From positions 1-64,000 of the forward strand of contig NZ_JAHFVG010000026.1 of NCBI RefSeq assembly GCF_023264675.1: a stretch of 64,000 nucleotides of DNA. Reading direction: 5' to 3'. The notes under the pieces were generated by a model that was not told the DNA's origin, searched no databases, and was given only the letters and a program-made list of their open reading frames with translations. Below, in pieces: positions 23,910-31,336 of the stretch. A program made the translations under genes and the position numbers. The number at the start of each line of letters is the position of its first letter. Position 1 is the stretch's first letter. Origin of the DNA: Rhodococcus sp. (in: high G+C Gram-positive bacteria) (lineage in GTDB: Bacteria > Actinomycetota > Actinomycetes > Mycobacteriales > Mycobacteriaceae).

Positions 23910-24881
23910 ATGCTCTCTTCCGCTCCCTCGGCCGACACCGGTCCTGAATACGGCACCGCATCCGGTGCCGAACCTGTCGTCGCCGTGTTCGAATCAGAGC
24001 GTCCACTCGACATGACGATGACCGTGTCCGGCCTACGGCGGGGCAAGGGCGACCCCACCTTCGAACGCGACTTCGCGGGCAACGTGTGGCGAACATCACG
24101 CCTGCCGTCGGGGACCGTCACCTACCGACTGACCCAGGAGAGCAGGCATGCGGTTCGCTGCCACGCGTGGGGACGCGGCGCCGCCGAGTTCACGTCGATG
24201 CTTCCCGCATTCCTCGGCAGCGAGGACGATCCGTCGGGTTTCGCGCCCGAGCACCCGACGTTGGTGGAAGCACACCGGCAGTTTCCGCACCTTCGACTCG
24301 GGCGGACCGGTCTCGTCATGGAAGCGCTCGTTCCAGCGGTGCTCGAACAACGAGTTCACGGGGTATCGGCGTTCGCGTCGTGGCGACTTCTCGTCACCAA
24401 GTTCGGTGAGCGTGCACCGGGACCGACGCCGCGGCCGATGTTCGTCCCACCCCTCCCCGAGGTGTGGCGGCGAATCCCGTCGTGGGAGTACCACCGTGCC
24501 AATGTCGATCCGGCTCGATCGAAGACCATCGTCCGCTGCGCAATGGCCGCAGGCAGACTCGAAGAAGCGGCAACCATGGCGCCCGCGGACGCGCTGAGGA
24601 GATTGCGTGCCGTTCCCGGTGTAGGCATCTGGACAGCCGCCGAGGTCGCTCAACGTGCTTTCGGCGACGCCGACGCGCTGTCGGTGGGCGACTACCATCT
24701 GGCCGCCGTCGTCGGCTGGTCTCTACTCGGCCGCCCTCTGGACGACGACGGAATGATCGAATACCTCGAACCCCTTGCGCCGCACAGGCATCGCGCGGTC
24801 CGCCTCCTCCAGGTCAGCGGCAAGGCGATCAAACCGAAATTCGGTCCGCGGACTCCGCTGGTCGATCACACCTGGCATTAG
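23910..24881 (+). CDS. AlkA-type DNA-3-methyladenine glycosylase (HhH-GPD)
   Basis: The 323-residue protein has the HhH-GPD core in its C-terminal half: LRAVPGVGIWTAAEVAQRAFGDADALSVGDYHLAAVVGW contains the hairpin and the catalytic D261. It should excise alkylated bases in base-excision repair. The N-terminal half is divergent from E. coli AlkA, as in other actinobacterial members. The start has a -10 hexamer TACCCT at 23896-23901, ending 8 nt before the ATG, so the mRNA is probably leaderless. It stands alone, 32 bases after the AcuI-type gene in the same direction. Confidence 0.87.
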   Translation: MLSSAPSADTGPEYGTASGAEPVVAVFESERPLDMTMTVSGLRRGKGDPTFERDFAGNVWRTSRLPSGTVTYRLTQESRHAVRCHAWGRGAAEFTSMLPAFLGSEDDPSGFAPEHPTLVEAHRQFPHLRLGRTGLVMEALVPAVLEQRVHGVSAFASWRLLVTKFGERAPGPTPRPMFVPPLPEVWRRIPSWEYHRANVDPARSKTIVRCAMAAGRLEEAATMAPADALRRLRAVPGVGIWTAAEVAQRAFGDADALSVGDYHLAAVVGWSLLGRPLDDDGMIEYLEPLAPHRHRAVRLLQVSGKAIKPKFGPRTPLVDHTWH

Positions 24882-24910
24882 TCGAAAACTGCTGTCGGGC
24901 AATACATTGT

Positions 24911-25057
24911 GAACTGCGCGATCCTTACGGCACCACCGTGGAGATCGAGCGCCACGTGGGCCCGCTCCCGCGCGTGACGGCATCCGAAAAGCTCGTCGAA
25001 TTCGGGTCGGTCTGCGTCGTGAGGTGTACAGTTGAGTTGAAGGTTCAAGTTAGATGA
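24911..25057 (+). pseudogene. Possible C-terminal remnant of a VOC (glyoxalase-fold) gene
   Basis: In the 206-bp gap before the VOC gene one frame reads ELRDPYGTTVEIERHVGP, which resembles the end of a vicinal-oxygen-chelate domain (DPxGxxVEIE with the metal-binding glutamate). No start codon or upstream half of the domain is present, so if the likeness is real this is the 3' scar of a lost gene. The match is short and could be chance. Confidence 0.3.
25037..25048. promoter_or_regulatory. Small dyad upstream of the VOC gene
   Basis: TTGAA-GG-TTCAA is a perfect dyad 39 bases before the VOC start and could be a MarR- or MerR-type operator. No regulator gene is adjacent. Confidence 0.35.
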
Positions 25058-25087
25058 GTTCACTCAGCCGCGTCGATCGAGGTACCC

Positions 25088-25621
25088 ATGGCAATCCAAC
25101 GTCTCAACCACGCCGTCCTGTACGTCAGGAACGTCGAGAAGTCCGTCGCGTTCTACACCGACGTGCTCGGCTTCCGGACGGTCATGAGCATGGGCAGTGC
25201 CGCCGCTTTTCTCCAGGCGAGCGCCAGCACCAACGACCACGATCTCGGCCTGTTCCAACTCGGCGACGACGCAGCACTCAGCCCAGCAGGCAGCAACGGT
25301 AGAGGCCGCGGGACTGTCGGTCTGTACCACCTGGCCTGGGAGGTGCAGACACTCGGCGACCTCGTCGACATAGCCCAGAAGCTCACCGCTGCAGGCGCTC
25401 TCGTCGGCGCCTCCGACCACGGCTCGACCAAGAGTCTCTACGGAAAGGATCCCGACGGCCTCGAATTCGAGATCGTCTGGCTCATCCCGCTTCATCTCCT
25501 CGACGAAGCAGCCATCGAGGCAAGCAAATCCATCCGCGCATTGGACCTGCACGCCGAGATCGAACGGTACGGCGTCGACACCCCCAGCGGAACGGGTGTG
25601 TCGAGTCCGGCGCGAGCCTGA
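25088..25621 (+). CDS. VOC-family (glyoxalase/dioxygenase-fold) protein
   Basis: The 177-residue protein has a paired beta-alpha-beta-beta-beta module: RLNHAVLYVRNVEKSVAFYTDVLGFRTV with the first metal histidine, VGLYHLAWEVQTLGDLVDIAQKL with the second, and YGKDPDGLEFEIVW with the metal glutamate. All three ligands expected for a mononuclear metal site are present, so it is probably an enzyme (lyase, dioxygenase or resistance type) rather than a binding protein. The substrate is unknown. GAGG about 7 nt before the ATG supports the start. Confidence 0.87.
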   Translation: MAIQRLNHAVLYVRNVEKSVAFYTDVLGFRTVMSMGSAAAFLQASASTNDHDLGLFQLGDDAALSPAGSNGRGRGTVGLYHLAWEVQTLGDLVDIAQKLTAAGALVGASDHGSTKSLYGKDPDGLEFEIVWLIPLHLLDEAAIEASKSIRALDLHAEIERYGVDTPSGTGVSSPARA

Positions 25622-25722
25622 AACAGCAGCGCCCGTCAACAGCAGCGCCGTACGGCGGGGAACAATCGGGACCGCGCGCGGCGTTCTCCTGACGAATAGT
25701 TCGCTGAGATAAGGAGTCACTG

Positions 25723-26664
25723 TTGGTTGCCATCGGAAATTCGAACCTCGACATCTTCCCCCTCGCCCTCGGCGGAAACACGTTCGGCTGGACGAGCGAC
25801 GAGAACTCGTCGTTCGAGGTGCTCGATGCGTTCACCGCGGGCGGCGGAAACTTCATCGATACCTCTGATTCCTACTCTGCATTCGCCGACGGCAACTCCG
25901 GTGGCGAGTCCGAGACCATCATCGGAAACTGGACGGCCGCACGCGGTAACCGCGAAGACGTCGTCATCGCCACCAAGGTCAGTCAGCATCCGGAGTTCAA
26001 GGGACTTGCACCGCAGAACATCAAGGCAGCAGCCGAGGCATCGCTGAAGCGCCTGCAGAGCGACCACATCGATGTCTACTACGCGCATTTCGACGACGAG
26101 AAGACGCCGCTCGCCGAGTCGCTCGCTGCTTTCGACGAACTCGTCAAGGACGGCAAGGTCCGCTACGTCGCGATCTCCAACTACTCGGCAGCCCGGATCG
26201 AGGAATGGCTCTCCATCGCGGCCCAAAACGACTTCGCCAAGCCCATCGCACTTCAGCCGCACTACAACCTCGTAACGAGGAAAGAGTACGAATCCGAACT
26301 CGCCGCGGTGGCGACCGACAACAACCTCGGAGTCTTTCCGTACTTCGCGCTGGCCTCAGGCTTCCTCGCGGGCAAGTACCGCACTCGCGAGGACCTGGAG
26401 GGCCAGGCTCGTGCTCGAATCGCGACCGGCTACTTCACCGACAAGGGTCTCGACGTGGTGAACGCGCTCAGCGAGATCGCCGATGCCCACGGCGCCGAGA
26501 TCTCCACGGTGGCACTGGCATGGTTGCTGGAGCAGCCGAGCGTCACCGCACCCATCGCGAGCGCCAGCAAGATCTCGCAGCTGCCTGCGCTGCTCGCGGC
26601 GCCGTCGCTGAAGTTGGCGGCCGACGAAACAGCGCGGCTCACCGAGGTGTCCGGCCGAATCTGA
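25723..26664 (+). CDS. Aldo/keto reductase
   Basis: The 313-residue TIM-barrel enzyme carries the tetrad of the family: Asp and Tyr in FIDTSDSYSAF, Lys in VVIATKVSQH and His in DVYYAHFDDEKTP. It is the AKR11/12-like, Tas/YajO type that uses NADPH. Actual substrates are unknown. The TTG start at 25723 has a clear AAGGAG six bases upstream. Its 3' end overlaps an opposing small gene by 26 bases. Confidence 0.92.
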   Translation: MVAIGNSNLDIFPLALGGNTFGWTSDENSSFEVLDAFTAGGGNFIDTSDSYSAFADGNSGGESETIIGNWTAARGNREDVVIATKVSQHPEFKGLAPQNIKAAAEASLKRLQSDHIDVYYAHFDDEKTPLAESLAAFDELVKDGKVRYVAISNYSAARIEEWLSIAAQNDFAKPIALQPHYNLVTRKEYESELAAVATDNNLGVFPYFALASGFLAGKYRTREDLEGQARARIATGYFTDKGLDVVNALSEIADAHGAEISTVALAWLLEQPSVTAPIASASKISQLPALLAAPSLKLAADETARLTEVSGRI

Positions 26665-27034
26665 GCCGTAGCTTCGCTCGAACGAGATGGATGGTGCCGT
26701 CGGGAACCAGGAACGTTTCCTGGACCGCGACGGTCACCATCCGCTTCCCGAGCACTCCGGCGTCGATCAGAAAACGTGCTTCTACCGTGTCGCCCGATTC
26801 GGTCGTCTCGATGTCGCGCACCGCGAGAATCGTGCGGTAATAGAAGGCCGACTCGAGCCCCCTGGCGAGTCCGGGTCCCGAGCGACCCGTCGTGATCCCG
26901 TTCTCGACTCGGCGCGCGCCCGGTGCGAACTTCACGGCTCGGGCATCATGGCTGGCCAGCGCATCGATGTACTGACGCGCGATGGTCTGCCTCGACTCGG
27001 CCCCGCTGGAATCGGTCGCGCTCGGCTCGCCCAC
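26639..27034 (-). CDS. NTF2-like (SnoaL-type) fold protein
   Basis: The 131-residue product starts with a helix ETIA-like segment (RQTIARQYIDALASHDARAVKFAPGARRVENG) and continues with curved strands (RTILAVRDIETTESGDTVEARFLIDAGV, then VTVAVQETFLVPDGTIHLVRAKLRL), a layout seen in NTF2-like proteins. No catalytic residue can be assigned. The GTG at 27034 has the -10 hexamer TAGAGT at 27043-27048 (minus strand) 8 nt upstream. The open frame extends to 27136, but the added residues are Cys- and Ser-rich and look untranslated. Confidence 0.7.
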   Translation of the reverse strand: MGEPSATDSSGAESRQTIARQYIDALASHDARAVKFAPGARRVENGITTGRSGPGLARGLESAFYYRTILAVRDIETTESGDTVEARFLIDAGVLGKRMVTVAVQETFLVPDGTIHLVRAKLRLRFGRTPR

Positions 27035-27117
27035 GCCCTCGGACTCTAGCTCGAATCCGTCACACCGGGAACAGATCGCCGCATCGCATTGCTGAGAATT
27101 GGGTGTCACATGCAACC

Positions 27118-28440
27118 GTGCCCACCCAGTCCACAAGTGCCGAACCGACCTCTCGTGAACGTCTGCGGATCATCCTGGTACTCGGTGCGCTCATCGCACT
27201 GGGACCGCTGACCATCGACATGTACCTGCCTGCGCTTCCCTCGATCGTCGACGACCTCGACTCGACGTCGGCAGCCGTGCAGCTCACCCTGACCGGAACC
27301 TTGATCGGTCTCGCCCTCGGCCAGCTCGTGATCGGACCACTGTCCGATATCGTCGGGCGCCGACTTCCGCTGATCGTCGGTACCGCCGTGCACATCGCGG
27401 CGTCGCTGCTGTGCGTCATCGCTCCCAACGTGGCTGTCCTCGGCCTGTTCCGTGGTCTGCAGGGCCTCGGTACTGCTGCAGCCGCCGTCGTCGCGATGGC
27501 TGTGGTGCGTGACCTGTTCACCGGTCGCGCCGCTGCCACCGTTCTCTCGCGCCTCATGCTCGTCATGGGCGTTGCGCCGGTCCTCGCGCCGTCCATCGGC
27601 GGCGGCATTCTGCTCGCCGGATCGTGGCGCTGGGTGTTCGGCGCGCTGACGATACTGGGCGTTGCACTACTGATTCTCGCCGTGTTCGCACTGCCCGAGA
27701 GCCTGCCTCAGGAACGTCGTCGCAGCCGCGGCGTAATGCCGGTCGTCCGCACGTACGGCGGACTTCTGCGCGACGGACAGTTCGTGGTGCTCGTTCTCGT
27801 GGCCGCTCTGGCGATGTCCGCGATGTTCGCCTACATCGCCGGGTCGTCGTTCGTGCTGCAGGAAGAGTTCGGGCTCAACGAGCAGGAATTCGCCATCGTC
27901 TTCTCTCTCGGAGCGATCGCCCTGATCGGCGCCTCCCAACTCAACGTCGTTCTGCTCGGCCATTTCACGCCGGTACGCATCGTCATCGCTGCACTGTCGG
28001 TGGCCGTCGTGGCCGCACTGGCAATGACGGTGATCGCGACAGCGGGAATCGGCGGCATCCTCGGCTTCCTGATTCCGCTGTGGTTCGTGCTCGCTGCAGT
28101 TGGATTCGTGATGCCGAACGCCCCGGCACTCGCGCTGTCCCGGCACGGTGAAGCCGCCGGTACGGCAGCAGCGCTCCTCGGTGCGGCTCAATTCGGATCA
28201 GGAGCAATCGTCGCCCCCATCGTCGGAGTCCTCGGCAACGACAACGTGGCAGTATCGCTCACGATGGTCGTCGTCTCGGCAGTCGCACTTGTCGCTCTCA
28301 TCGCCGTGACGATCAGGACTCGCAACGCCGGCAGGAGCAGCAGTGTCCTCGAAGAAAGCAGTGTCCTCGAAGAAAGCAGTGCTTTCGAGAAAAGCAGCAC
28401 CGAGTCCCACGTCGCCGCGGGAACGGGACAGCACCGGTAA
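27118..28440 (+). CDS. Bcr/CflA-type multidrug efflux MFS transporter
   Basis: The 440-residue protein has twelve predicted membrane helices. Motif D1 is seen in LGPLTIDMYLPALPSIVDDL, which defines the DHA1 Bcr/CflA group, and motif A in GPLSDIVGRRLPLIVGT. It should export drugs or amino-acid-like compounds by proton antiport. The start may be the GTG at 27118 or the GTG at 27103. Its C-terminal cytoplasmic tail is unusual: SSVLEE SSVLEE SSAFEK, encoded by an 18-bp tandem repeat that also lies in the overlapping DUF309 gene. Confidence 0.9.
   Translation: MPTQSTSAEPTSRERLRIILVLGALIALGPLTIDMYLPALPSIVDDLDSTSAAVQLTLTGTLIGLALGQLVIGPLSDIVGRRLPLIVGTAVHIAASLLCVIAPNVAVLGLFRGLQGLGTAAAAVVAMAVVRDLFTGRAAATVLSRLMLVMGVAPVLAPSIGGGILLAGSWRWVFGALTILGVALLILAVFALPESLPQERRRSRGVMPVVRTYGGLLRDGQFVVLVLVAALAMSAMFAYIAGSSFVLQEEFGLNEQEFAIVFSLGAIALIGASQLNVVLLGHFTPVRIVIAALSVAVVAALAMTVIATAGIGGILGFLIPLWFVLAAVGFVMPNAPALALSRHGEAAGTAAALLGAAQFGSGAIVAPIVGVLGNDNVAVSLTMVVVSAVALVALIAVTIRTRNAGRSSSVLEESSVLEESSAFEKSSTESHVAAGTGQHR
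28339..28392 (+). repeat. Three 18-bp tandem repeats read in two frames
   Basis: The unit AGCAGTGTCCTCGAAGAA occurs at 28339-28356 and 28357-28374, with a diverged third copy at 28375-28392. In the transporter frame it encodes SSVLEE; in the DUF309 frame it encodes VSSKKA. Each copy carries a possible GTG start for the second gene. Confidence 0.9.
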
Positions 28441-28891
28441 ACCACTGAACGGACGCCCCCGCGACGGCCTGGGAAGGCCGCTGCCGCGGGGCGCCGTCGG
28501 CGTCGAACGAATTCCCGACGACCTCAGGCTCCCACCCGACGAGTCCATCGCCCGAGCTCAAGAATTGCTCGACGCCGGCATGCCTTTTCACGCCCACGAG
28601 ATCCTCGAAGGAACGTGGAAGGACTCGCCCGAATCGGAGCGGATGCTCTGGCAGGGACTCGCCCAACTCGCCGTCGGATTGACGCACCTGTTGCGCGGGA
28701 ACCTCGTCGGCGCTGTCTCACTGCTCGGTCAAGGCCACGACCGCATCCGAGGCTACGAAGTGAATCCGCCGCACGACCTCGACGTAGCGGGCCTCCTCGA
28801 TTGGTCGGAATCCCTACTGAGCAGCATCGATGCGGACACAGTGATCAATCCTCCGCGCATACCGCGATTGCTGGCCGAGCCCCGATCCTGA
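28343..28891 (+). CDS. DUF309 domain protein
   Basis: The 182-residue protein has the DUF309 signature in FHAHEILEGTWKDSPESERMLWQGLAQLAVGLTHLLRGN, with conserved His, Glu and Trp that may form a metal site; the family has no proven function. Residues 1-60 are a basic, repeat-containing extension ending in GRPRDGLGRPLPRG. It overlaps the transporter gene by 98 bases if it starts at 28343; GTG codons at 28361 and 28379 in the next repeats are equally placed starts. Overlap suggests translational coupling. Confidence 0.8.
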   Translation: MSSKKAVSSKKAVLSRKAAPSPTSPRERDSTGKPLNGRPRDGLGRPLPRGAVGVERIPDDLRLPPDESIARAQELLDAGMPFHAHEILEGTWKDSPESERMLWQGLAQLAVGLTHLLRGNLVGAVSLLGQGHDRIRGYEVNPPHDLDVAGLLDWSESLLSSIDADTVINPPRIPRLLAEPRS

Positions 28892-28938
28892 CCCCCGTGG
28901 TCGCAATCCGTCCCGGACATCGCTACAGTGGCGGAAGG

Positions 28939-28957
28939 TTAGGTAAGGCTTGCGATA
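28939..28957 (+). promoter_or_regulatory. Partial IdeR-type iron box
   Basis: TTAGGTAAGGCT followed by TGCGATA matches the left and central part of the IdeR consensus (about 13 of 19), while the right half-site is poor. It lies 14-32 bases upstream of the condensation-fold gene and is weaker than the box at 4404. Confidence 0.45.
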
Positions 28958-28970
28958 TGAGGGTGGTGTG

Positions 28971-29669
28971 GTGCTCGCTGCAACGGTCGACCACGACGAT
29001 GTCTCCGCTGGTATCACAGCCCAGGTTCCCTACTGGGTGGCGGTGCTGACCCCCGAGGAACGCTCGTTCGGCACGCGGCGCACCGACCCGAGAATCGACA
29101 CCGTCGACTCATCCGTAGTCTCCGAGATCAGCACCCAGTGGGCGGGCTCGGAACATCCCTCCTTCGCCACACTGCTCGCCGTACTCGCTGCGACGGTGGG
29201 CGCATGGCAGAGCGATCGCTGCCGCAGCTGCACCTCGGGAGTACTCGTCGACATCGCGGCGAATCCGGACATCGGGACTTGCTCGGACGGATCTGCACTC
29301 TTCCCCGTTCGGCTGCCCACCACCGGTCACACCGACACCCTCGTCGCCGAGGTTCGACGTCGCGTCGCTGCCGCCCCGAACGACGGTACCGACTTCGCCG
29401 AGGCCAAGTACACCTTCGGCTCCCCGGCACTCGCCAGGAAAGCCGGAGCTCAGATCGCGTTCCTCGGGACAGCAGGTACGTCAGCCACGCCCCTCTCCGA
29501 TGCCGACGAGGCTCTGCACCACAGCCTCACCGTCCGCTACGACGTCAGCGAGATCGACGGCGTCACCACCGTGGATGCAGAATTTCGCTGGAACAGCCGG
29601 ATCTTCACGCGCAGCGACGTCGACGATTTCGAGCGCTTCTGGGAGAAGACGCTGAGCGCGTTCGCGTGA
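28971..29669 (+). CDS. Lone condensation/epimerisation-fold protein (NRPS-domain fragment)
   Basis: The 232-residue product reads like the C-terminal half of an NRPS condensation or epimerisation domain: PSFATLLAVLAATVGAW, the GSALFPVRLP bridge, FAEAKYTFGSPALARKAGAQIAFLGTAG (compare gyGxLrY...IxFNYLG of E domains) and a final helix FERFWEKTLSAF. The HHxxxDG motif belongs to the missing N-terminal half, so it should be catalytically inactive or a partner protein. Start GTG 28971 has GAGGG 7 nt upstream; GTG 28968 and TTG 28950 are alternatives. A partial iron box suggests a link to siderophore biology (inference). Confidence 0.6.
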   Translation: MLAATVDHDDVSAGITAQVPYWVAVLTPEERSFGTRRTDPRIDTVDSSVVSEISTQWAGSEHPSFATLLAVLAATVGAWQSDRCRSCTSGVLVDIAANPDIGTCSDGSALFPVRLPTTGHTDTLVAEVRRRVAAAPNDGTDFAEAKYTFGSPALARKAGAQIAFLGTAGTSATPLSDADEALHHSLTVRYDVSEIDGVTTVDAEFRWNSRIFTRSDVDDFERFWEKTLSAFA

Positions 29670-29708
29670 GCTCGTTCGACTGATCAGGCGCAGGCGGATC
29701 GACCCCCG

Positions 29709-30473
29709 CTAGAGCCCTTTCAGCAGCTCGACATCCGCGGCGAGACCTTCGGCCGGCGTTTCCAGAATGATCGGGGCGCCCGACGCCTCGGCGACCGCCG
29801 TCAGGACCTCGGCGTCGATCGTTCCGTCGGCGAGGTTGGCGTGCCGGTCTCGCGCCGAGTCGAATTCGTCACGCGAATTGTTCAAATGCACCAGGTCGAT
29901 TCGTCCGGTGATGGCCTTGATGCGATCGACGACGCCCACCAATTCCTCGCCTCCGGCCCAGGCGTGACACGTATCGAGGCAGAAGCCGGCCCCGAATTCG
30001 CCGACGGCATCCCACAGCCGAGCGATGTCGTCGAAGTGGCGTGCCATCGCGAAATCACCGCCCGCGGTGTTCTCGATGAAAATCGGTACGCCGAAGCCGC
30101 CTTCGCCTGCCTGACGTTCGAACAGCTTTCGCCAGTTCTCGAATCCCTTGGCGGTGTCCTCGCCGTCGCGCACATGTCCGCCGTGCACGACAAGTCCGAT
30201 GGCCCCGATCTCGGCTGCTGCCGCCGCCTGATCGATGACGGCCTTGCGCGAGGGGATACGGATCCGGTTGTTCAGGCTCGCGACGTTGAGCACGTACGAG
30301 CTGTGGACGACGACGTCGACGGCGCTCGCTTTCAGTTCCTCGCCCTGCGGATGTGGTTTCAGCTTCTCCCACTTCTGCGGGTCGGTGAGGAACATCTGAA
30401 CGAAGTCGACTCCGACGCTCGCCGCGGAGCCGAGTGGGTCGGCACTGTCACGTACGTGTGCTCCGATGCGCAT
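29709..30473 (-). CDS. nfo: Endonuclease IV (AP endonuclease)
   Basis: The 254-residue TIM barrel has the trinuclear zinc ligands in order: VVHSSYVLNVA, LVVHGGHVRDG, IFIENTAGG, CLDTCHAWAGG, LVHLNNSRDEFDSARDRHANLADG and IILETP. It cleaves DNA 5' to abasic sites in base-excision repair. The usual length is about 250-285 residues. The -10 TACGAT (30481-30486, minus strand) ends 7 nt before the ATG, so the mRNA is probably leaderless. It is divergent from the MacB-like ABC genes. Confidence 0.93.
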   Translation of the reverse strand: MRIGAHVRDSADPLGSAASVGVDFVQMFLTDPQKWEKLKPHPQGEELKASAVDVVVHSSYVLNVASLNNRIRIPSRKAVIDQAAAAAEIGAIGLVVHGGHVRDGEDTAKGFENWRKLFERQAGEGGFGVPIFIENTAGGDFAMARHFDDIARLWDAVGEFGAGFCLDTCHAWAGGEELVGVVDRIKAITGRIDLVHLNNSRDEFDSARDRHANLADGTIDAEVLTAVAEASGAPIILETPAEGLAADVELLKGL

Positions 30474-30570
30474 GGTGACAATCGTAGAAGGCCCCATCCG
30501 CCCGCGCACCCTCCGAGTATCAGGGTGTCCCCCGATAGTGGAGGGCCGAAAACACTGAAACACTGTCACC

Positions 30571-31335
30571 ATGACTGATACCGCCCTCTCGGGTAGTTCC
30601 GCGGGTTCCACCATCGCCGCCAGCGCAAAAGCACTCACGAAGACCTACGGCACGGGAGACACGCAGGTTCACGCACTGCGGGACGTGAGCGTCGAGTTCG
30701 CACGCGGCGAGTTCACCGCCATCATGGGGCCCTCGGGGTCGGGTAAGTCGACCTTGATGCACTGCCTCGCCGGGCTGGACAGTGCCACCTCGGGCACCGT
30801 CACCATCGGGGACACCGAACTGACCGATCTCAGCGACAAGCAGATGACCGGATTGCGTAGGGACCGTATCGGTTTCGTGTTCCAGTCGTTCAACCTCGTG
30901 CCGACACTCACGGCGCTGGAGAACATCACCCTGCCCCTCGACATCGCCGGGCGTAAGCACGACAAGGAATGGCTCGACACCGTCGTCGATCGTCTGGGTC
31001 TGCGCGATCGGCTCGGCCACCGTCCGAGCGAGCTCTCGGGTGGGCAGCAGCAACGCGTCGCCTGTGCCCGCGCGCTCGCCGGTCGTCCGGACATCGTCTT
31101 CGGTGACGAACCCACCGGCAACCTCGATTCGCGCTCGTCGGGCGAGGTCCTCGGGATTCTGCGCGCTGCCGCGGACGAGTTCGATCAGACCGTCGTCATC
31201 GTCACGCACGATCCGCGGGCCGCGAGCTACGCCGATCGGGTGGTGTTCCTCGCCGACGGTGCCGTCATCGACCATCTCGCGAACCCCACCGCCGACGCCG
31301 TCCTCGACCGCATGAAGCAGCTGGAGACGGTCTGA
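30571..31335 (+). CDS. ABC transporter ATP-binding protein (MacB/LolD type)
   Basis: The 254-residue ATPase has Walker A GPSGSGKST (K59), the long Q-loop FVFQSFNLVPTLTALENITLPL characteristic of the MacB/LolD/FtsE branch, signature ELSGGQQQRVACARAL and Walker B DIVFGDEPTGNLDSRSS. It should power the FtsX-like permease encoded one base downstream. Such pairs in actinobacteria export peptides or lipoproteins, or give antibiotic resistance. The next gene cluster is an NRPS, 2.7 kb downstream on the same strand, which makes export of its product possible (inference). Confidence 0.93.
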   Translation: MTDTALSGSSAGSTIAASAKALTKTYGTGDTQVHALRDVSVEFARGEFTAIMGPSGSGKSTLMHCLAGLDSATSGTVTIGDTELTDLSDKQMTGLRRDRIGFVFQSFNLVPTLTALENITLPLDIAGRKHDKEWLDTVVDRLGLRDRLGHRPSELSGGQQQRVACARALAGRPDIVFGDEPTGNLDSRSSGEVLGILRAAADEFDQTVVIVTHDPRAASYADRVVFLADGAVIDHLANPTADAVLDRMKQLETV

Positions 31336-31336
31336 C

